A DNA stretch of 64,000 nucleotides from Papaver somniferum (taxonomy: Eukaryota > Streptophyta > Magnoliopsida > Ranunculales > Papaveraceae), in NCBI RefSeq assembly GCF_003573695.1, contig NC_039365.1:80425082-80489081 (forward strand), read 5' to 3'. Position numbers and translations under genes: made by a program. Below the pieces are notes generated by a model. That model worked only from the letters and a program-made list of their open reading frames with translations. It ran no database searches and was not told the DNA's origin. Shown here piece by piece: positions 57,864 to 64,000 of this stretch; the first letter of the stretch is position 1; the number at the start of each line of letters is the position of its first letter.

Positions 57864-58909
57864 GCTGTTTTCTCTTCTTAAGAATCATATGAATCAGAGG
57901 TCTCATCTAAAGTTACATCCAGAGCCTTGCTTCCAGTGCATTTCTTAAGATTGGGACAGTCTTTAGATATATGACCAAACCCTTTACACTTAAAGTACTA
58001 AGGTTGATATTCATTATCTTCTTCCCGATCCTTTTTGACAGGAACTCGATCATGTGGACGAGAAGATCGATAAGTATCCTTTATGAATCTCTTATTCCTT
58101 TTCTTTAAGAGATCTCGAAACTGTCTAGTAATCAATGATAATGATTGTTCAATTTCATCATCAGAATTTTCTGCAATCTGTTCATCTGAATCATCCATCT
58201 GTTTATTTTTCTCCATTGGAGCTTTCAGAATTATTGCAGCTTTAAAAGCAATTCCTTTAGTTTGAATAGACTGTGACTTATAATCAAAGATCTTTAACTT
58301 TCCAACGAGTGTGCTTCGTGAGAGTGTTGAAAGATCATTTACTTCTATGACTGCATGCTTCTTATAATCGTATCTTGATGGCAACGATGTGAGAATTTTG
58401 CACACTATATCCTTTTCAGAGATAGTCTTTCCAAGTGAGAAAAAAGCATTAATTATCTCAGAGAGTTTAATATGAAACTCTTCAAAAGTGTCGTTGTCAT
58501 CCATTCGAAGGTTTTCCCAATCAGACCTAAGAGTTTGAAGTCCATCTTCTTTCTCTGATGTGTTTCCTTCAAATACGATCTGAAGATTATACCAAGCTTC
58601 TTTTGAAGTTTGATATGTTGATACATGATGTTGTAGATCACGACTTACAGTATGTATAATAGCATTCAAACCATCTGAATTCTGCTTAGCAAAAGCCTTT
58701 GCTTCGTTTGAAAACTCCACGAAGCGTTTAAACTCAGTTTCCGAATTTTTTACTTTCGGGTGATTATAACCATCGACGACTAATAGCCATGTATTGAAGT
58801 CTCTTGATTGAAGAAAATATCTCATAGCAGATTTCCACCATAGATAGTTTGTTCCGTCAAATCTTGGCGGTACGTTAATTGAAGTTGATTCATGAGAACT
58901 CGAGTTTAT
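57864..58909 (-). pseudogene. Copia gag of B4, near-complete with lost start and two stops
   Basis: One minus-strand frame runs from ATA 58909 (the ATG has probably mutated; MDIS-type start in A2) through INVPPRFDGTNYLWW, NSDGLNAIIHTVSRD, IVFEGNTSEKEDGLQ, ILTSLPSRYDYKKH and LVGKLKIFDYK, the UBN2/DUF4219-type capsid core. A zinc knuckle follows a TAG at 57998-58000: YFKCKGFGHISKDCPN, where the first Cys is Tyr and the remaining Cys-His-Cys are kept. The frame ends with an acidic TSDSYDS and TAA at 57878-57880, and element D is inserted directly after. Only nonsense changes, no frameshift, separate it from a full gag, so it decayed later than the gag copies of A1 and A4. Confidence 0.88.
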
Positions 58910-58965
58910 TTCTTATAGGTTGGATCTCACCAAACACAGATTGTTAGATCTTTTCGTGTTTGCCT

Positions 58966-58977
58966 GCTCTGAAACCA
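58966..58977 (-). other. Primer binding site (B4), one mismatch
   Basis: GCTCTGAAACCA on the plus strand differs from the standard site by one base and keeps the two-base spacing to the LTR. Confidence 0.85.
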
Positions 58978-58979
58978 AT

Positions 58980-59528
58980 TGAAAAGACGAGGGTACCCAA
59001 ATATACCTCAATTTAAAACTTTTCCACCTATAAGTCCTTTCTCCGAAAGTGATTGTCTATGGACTAAGTCGAGATAATACAACTAATCTGTTCACACTTC
59101 GTGTGATCGTCTATGGATACGAGATCGAGACAATACGACAACAAGATAACTTGTGTGATTGACTATGGATACTAGATCGAGACAATACAACAACGAAGTA
59201 TGATTACTTGATAATAAGTTCGGACTTAACCAAACACAATAGGATTGCTATCAAGTAATTAGGAATTAACGTTCGTGTATTTTACTTCTAATTATAATAA
59301 AACAATTATATTTTCGAAATAGAAAGTAAAACACACAGCAAGATTTTGTTAACAAGGAAACCGCAAATGCAGAAAAACCCCGGGACCTTGTCCAGAATTG
59401 AATACTCTCATAATTAAGCCTATATACAAAATCTAGACCAACTTCGTATAGTTGAGACCAAGTAAATAAACTTATAGTTCACCTGGTTCCCTCAGTATCC
59501 CTGCGCCTCCAACTTGTAATAAGTCACA
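58980..59528 (-). repeat. 5' LTR of B4, inner part only
   Basis: Starts TGAAAAGACGAGGGTACCC next to the primer site; after 549 bp (TAATAAGTCACA) it is cut by the next B LTR. The remainder would lie beyond the window. Confidence 0.88.
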
Positions 59529-61896
59529 TGAAAAGGCGAGGGTACCCAAATATACCTTAAGCTAAAAAATTTCCTTCCTATAAGTCCTTTATCCGAAAGT
59601 GATTGTCTATGGACTGAGTCGAGACAATACAACAAATCGGTTCATACTTCGTGTGATCGTATATGGATACGAGATCGAGACAATACAATGACGAAGTGTG
59701 TTTACTTGATACAAAGGTTCGGACTTAACCAAACACAATAGGATTTCCTATCAAGTAAATAGGAATTAATGTATGTGTAATTTAATTTAATTATAATAAA
59801 AAAATTATAATGCGGAAATATAAAGTAAATGACACAACAAGATGTTGTTAACGGGGAAACCGCAAATGCAGAAAAACCCGGGGACCTTGTCCAGAATTGA
59901 ATACTCTCAGGATTAAGCCGCTATACAAAATAAACCAACTTTGTATAGTTGAGACCAAGCAACTAAACCTATAGTTCACCTAGTTCCGTCTGTATTCCCA
60001 CGCCTACGACCTGTAAACAAGTCACGTACTTGGACCAATTCCTTTGGTTTGTATTCCAATTAGTAAAGGAACAACAAATATGTTTGGTATCAACTCTCTT
60101 CAACCAAGTGATATGAGTTGGACAAAGGCTCTTCTGTTTATCTTAACATAAACTCCTTTGCTAGGTTCCAAGATCTATCTTATGTTTAATCACCAAAAGG
60201 TAATCGTTAAGATTTTGCAATCAATACCTTTAATCCCAAGGAAACGTATTGATGCCGATCTACACAACTATTCTATCAAAGTACGACAAGGATAAATCGA
60301 TTATAGGTGGATCCTCTTTTACCGAAATAAGTATTGTGCACACCAAAGATTTATATAACCAAGTCAGAAATCTTCTATCTCTTCTTTGTCTTCAAATCTT
60401 CTTAGATCTTCAATAAACACCTGCACACAACTACTTGAATCTCTTGTGATCAATCACGCACAGAATGGAGTCTGTTAACAATGGATTATCACAAGATCGT
60501 CTTTAGCACTAACAAAAGTCTAAAGATCCATGTCGAAACCTTGAACTAGTTTGAGTGAATCTTATATCAGAAGAGAAGATTCTCAAGCATAAAAAAACTA
60601 GGTGCAATCAAAGTTCAACCACCGTTAGTCAATCAAATCAATATGAAAACAAAAGATAAACCGCAATTATCTAGTTTCCCACCAACGGTACGCGCTAGAG
60701 CTTCTCAATCCCAAAGAAGACTTTAAACTGAGTGGTCGTAAGATATTTCTCCTAATTAGGTTACTCTCCTCTCCGAATAGGCGGCTTCACCAGTAACAGT
60801 ACAACAGAGGAAGTTTACTGTCACGAAGGATTAGTTTGCCTAAAATGCAAACTTCAAGTATTTATAGACAAGGAAGTTTGGACACCAAGGAATTTCCAAA
60901 ACCGAAAATATTCTCAATATATTCAATAATAATTTCCATATTCGTTTTTCATAATTCCTGATAATGCTCTGTCCAAAATATTGATCGAAAATCTCCTTGG
61001 AAAATATTTAACTAGCAAATGCACATTACTAATTCTTATTTTCCATATATAATTAAAAACCTTAATTAAAAGATTTTTAACTTATTTAATTTCGATCCTG
61101 GGATTTACTTCCTTATTAGTCGTTAAGGAATATCTTTGAACAATAAAAAAGATACGCATTACTGCACGTGTTCAAAGTATGTCGACATCCTTTCTTTGTA
61201 CTCACTTGAAACCGATTTATCACACTTCCAAACAAGTTTAGAATTGGTCATCTGACTTTCAAGAACTATGTGATTGATCAAGTAACACTCAATCACAAAT
61301 CATGGGTTTAACGGTTCTACCAAAACAAGTTTCAGTTTTACCTCCATGTGAGTACTGTGCATAGTCACACTAGCTTCCCAAAATTCAGTTGACTAGGTAC
61401 TAGGATCAGTTCCCCACATATATATGGTATCTAACTCATATGTGTTGCACATGTCCATAGGATCGGTTCCCCTTTGCCTAAAAACGTGTTGCACATGTCC
61501 ATAGGATCGGTTCCCCTTTCTGCTATAAACCTTGTTGCACCCCATACAAGCATCAATTCCCCTTTGTGATGTGTTGCACCTCTTACTAGGATCGGTTCCC
61601 CTTTACCCAGTGTTAGGTCTTACAAACTACACAAACTCGATCATACCATCAGGTGATTACTTAAGATCAGTTTCACTAATAAAAGTCATACCAATACAAA
61701 AGTCAGGCCTCATGTGAATAGTTTTACCAAGAACACAAACAAGTCATGAGCGGTTAAACTAATCACACATATTGGTCGTTCATAAGATATGCAATGAAGA
61801 ACAGCCCCAATAACGCCTGGTTATTTCCTTTTCGGTTCACAAACAAAGTTCATGAACTTACTTCCTTAAAACACATGTAAGAACATTGTTTCCTAT
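59529..61896 (-). repeat. LTR of B5, cut by C2
   Basis: Starts TGAAAAGGCGAGGGTACCC inside the B4 5' LTR and follows B LTR order, including the reverse minisatellite at about 61390-61680, until 61896 where C2 begins. The left pentamer is TCACA. Whether B5 is a solo LTR or the 3' LTR of a whole element cannot be told. The ORF at 61532-61717 lies in the minisatellite and is not a gene. Confidence 0.86.
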
Positions 61897-64000
61897 TGTA
61901 GATAGGGAAAAACGATTTGATGGTTTTTAAGGTATTGAGGAGACGACCGTGCGGAGGAAGCTCCTTGAACCGAGAAAACTGTGTAACCTCGTACAGATGC
62001 ACTGCAAGAAAGGAGTGCTTTAAGTTTAAGAGATCAATCTGTAGGACTCCGGCCTAAACCAAGACAATGGTCGTTCCAGAGTCAATTTGGTCACAAGAGA
62101 GGATGGGTTGATCTGTAGTAGGGAAGCTGAGAAATGTGTGAGATCAATGGTGATCGAAGATTGTGGGTGTGTTGCGTATTCTGCATGAAGAAATAAGATA
62201 AGTTCTGATTGATTGAATTTTTCTCTGTTGAGAGTAATTGCTCAGACATTTAGTTCTTAATCTCTTGTTGTTTGTTTGACGAAAGATTGTCTTGTTCTTC
62301 AATCATGATTCAGAGACTTACTTATATTGCTAGAATTGTAAACACCTTGATCCCATGAAGTGTGATAGTTGCTGGAGTCAAAGAGTGGGAAGTGGAGATC
62401 GTGTTAAAACCAGTTGCTCATCGTGCGGATACTTGGTTGATTTTCCATCCACTACTTTGCTAACTCCTCCAACTGATTGCACGACTTGCTCACGTTCTCA
62501 TCATGTGTATGAACACACGTGCCGTAGACCGCCAGACCAAAACCCTAGTTAATATCCCCCCATGTGACACGATTGTGCCGTAGTCCTTGTATTGCTGAGT
62601 CGAACGTGATTTGAAAATGTTCTAAGACTCATGAACTGAACGTGTCTGTTGAGACAGAGGTATAATTCTCGAGTAAATGTTGATAGTTAAGGTGAGCAAA
62701 TATTGCTCATTTGATGGATTGTTGAATATTGATAGTTGAACCAATATTCCTTAGTCTGAGCAAATGTTGCTCGTTTGATGAATTATTGGTAGCAGGACCA
62801 AAATAAAATATTAATTTAAAATACTGGTAACTGAACCGAGTATAATTAATTAGAATGTTGATCATGGGATCAACGTGAAATTATTAGTGTTTGAATCTGC
62901 TCAGAACTATGTTTTGCAGATCTTTGGATCCGAAAACCCTAATTTTGATCAATTGTTGATCAATTGATGATTTATTGAAAATAAACTACGGAGTGAAGGA
63001 GGGATCGGCTACATGGGATGATGAGTCGACCATGTAACGCCCGGATGCTCAAGTGAGCAAAATACCAAAATCTCTTGAAGACCGGTTGGTGAAAAGATGA
63101 TTAAATGCTGGTTTAATCCTTCATTAAAATAATGTTCGTCTGAACCTTAGGTGATAAAATCTAATAGATTATGAAAAGATGAAGGACCGACCAAGGGGTC
63201 ATGTGACCGACCCTGGTTGGTTACGGGATCGACTGACGATCGTTTCATGAAATTCCAAATTGTTTGGAAGAGTTTGAACCTAATGTGAACAAATTAGGTC
63301 AAATGATGAAAATGTGTGGGACCGGCCTTTTGCAAGCCAAAGAGCCAACCTTATTCGGTCAAGGTAATATGATCATGTCACCAAAGTGTTCATGTCTCAG
63401 TTCTAAGAGTGTTGACATTTTCTGATGCGCATTTGAGCAACATTTGAGAAAATATGAAGAATTCAGGGTTTTGCTGAAACTGAGGAATTTCCATGAGACG
63501 ATGGAAATAATAAATAAAATAAGGGATCACAAGGTGTTGGACTGGCCACGGCTAGGGCATGGCCGGCCGTCTAGCAAGCCCGGTCCCGTGACACCTTTCC
63601 CAATTTTTATGTAATTTTATGTAATTTCCTTGATGTGAAGGAAATACCATGAAATTGAGGAGTTTCATAAGGTTAAGGAATTTCCATGAGATGATGGAAA
63701 TAATAATAATAAAATAAGGAATCATGAAGTGTGGGACCGGCTATGGCCGACCGGCCAATAAGCCAGGTCCCATGGCACTTTTCCTAATTTAATATTATTT
63801 TCATGTTTTTAGGGAAATATCATGAAATCAAGGAGTTTGTTGAAACCAAGGAGTTTCCTTGAAGTGAAGGAGTTTCCATGAGACGAAGGAAACAAATAAT
63901 AATAATAAAATAAAGGCGCGTGGGACCGGCCACGACTAGGGCATGGTCGGCCGGCTAGGGCCTGGTCCCACGAGTCTTCCCTAATTTTATATCTTTTCCT
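61897..64000 (-). repeat. C-family LTR C2, minus strand, runs off the window
   Basis: Starts TGTAGATAGGGAAAAACG, the reverse complement of the C1 end, and parallels it (GTAGGACTCCGGCCTAAACC at about 62041, ATATCCCCCCATGTGAC at about 62552). By eye it is clearly diverged from C1. The small ORF 62355-62552 with several Cys pairs lies within the LTR and is not supported as a gene. Confidence 0.83.
63321..63976 (-). repeat. Tandem GC-hairpin units of about 190-220 bp in C2
   Basis: Four GGAC(C/T)GGC cores begin near 63319, 63539, 63734 and 63923 (spacing 220, 195, 189). Each of the last three has a GGCCGGC or GACCGGCC centre and ends in GGTCCC, so GGGACC...GGTCCC can pair as a hairpin. Between cores are near-repeats with AATTTCCATGAGA(C/T)GATGG. 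The array continues to the window edge. Confidence 0.83.

Larger units (their letters stand above)
42604..59528 (-). mobile_element. B-family element B4, heavily nested, 5' LTR truncated
   Basis: The order on the minus strand is: 5' LTR part (59528-58980), primer site (58977-58966), gag (58909-57864), element D inserted (57863-53944), Cys-rich and coiled-coil remnants (53943-53041), noncoding 3' DNA with solo LTR A6 inserted, and 3' LTR (48703-42604) with solo LTR C1 inserted. After removing insertions its internal region is about 3.7 kb: gag is kept but pol is absent. It is inserted in the 3' LTR of A2 at 42603/42604 and is itself cut by B5 at 59528/59529. Confidence 0.87.

Noticed and set aside
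62355..62552. Small ORF with four Cys pairs, zinc-finger-like
   Set aside because: It lies wholly inside the C2 LTR and C1 has no equivalent open frame; Cys spacing fits no known finger.

Overview
The window looks like intergenic DNA from a large, AT-rich flowering-plant genome. It is a dense nest of retrotransposons with no recognisable host protein-coding, rRNA or tRNA gene. Long Ty1/copia-type LTRs, initiator-Met-tRNA primer sites (TGGTATCAGAGC), repeated GGGGGAG polypurine tracts and a plant-style L1 LINE support this. A Ranunculales/poppy-like genome is a guess, not shown by the sequence.

Most of the window is built from four LTR groups, named here only for this annotation. A has LTRs of about 2.4-2.6 kb that start TGTTAGAGCATTGCTCGG and end CCCCCGCTTTTTCA. 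B has LTRs of about 1.5-2.8 kb that start TGTGAGAGCATTGCTCGG or TGTTAGAGC and end near ACCCTCGTCTTTTCA. C has LTRs of about 3.3 kb with GC-rich GGCCGG blocks. D is a 3.9-kb element with 310-bp LTRs. A and B share LTR tips, primer site, polypurine tracts and gag type, so they are sister families of one copia lineage, probably SIRE/Maximus-like. No copy here contains protease, integrase or reverse transcriptase, so all are non-autonomous or decayed.

Layout: 1-7016, element A1 (5' LTR cut by the window edge, gag remnant, 3' LTR), inserted in a minus-strand LINE (7017 to about 9-10 kb). 10.4-13.7 kb, poorly assigned sequence with one degenerate LTR-like stretch. 13.75-21.8 kb, minus-strand element A4, broken by solo LTR A3 (14374-16955) and solo LTR B1 (17726-20500). 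21784-22511, a truncated A LTR. 22512-34856, the 3' part of plus-strand element B2, whose 3' LTR holds the complete minus-strand element B3 (26350-34589, 5-bp target duplication AATCC). 34857-35332, a gypsy RNase H fragment. 35333 to beyond the window end, plus-strand A2, whose 3' LTR is split by minus-strand B4 (42604-59528 visible). B4 carries solo LTR C1 (target duplication GTCTC), solo LTR A6 (target duplication CTTTT), element D and, in its 5' LTR, copy B5, which is itself cut by C2 (61897 to the end). Nesting is at least five levels deep.

The most unusual items are two. B3 carries, where gag-pol should be, one long reading frame whose C-terminal half resembles the 'putative plant transposon protein' domain, with no gag or pol. 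D carries one continuous but broken coding stretch of about 1,050 codons that I cannot assign to any retroelement protein. The LTRs also hold family-specific tandem arrays: an exact 93-bp period with 22-bp palindromes in A6, an ACCGATC minisatellite in B, and GC-rich hairpin units in C.
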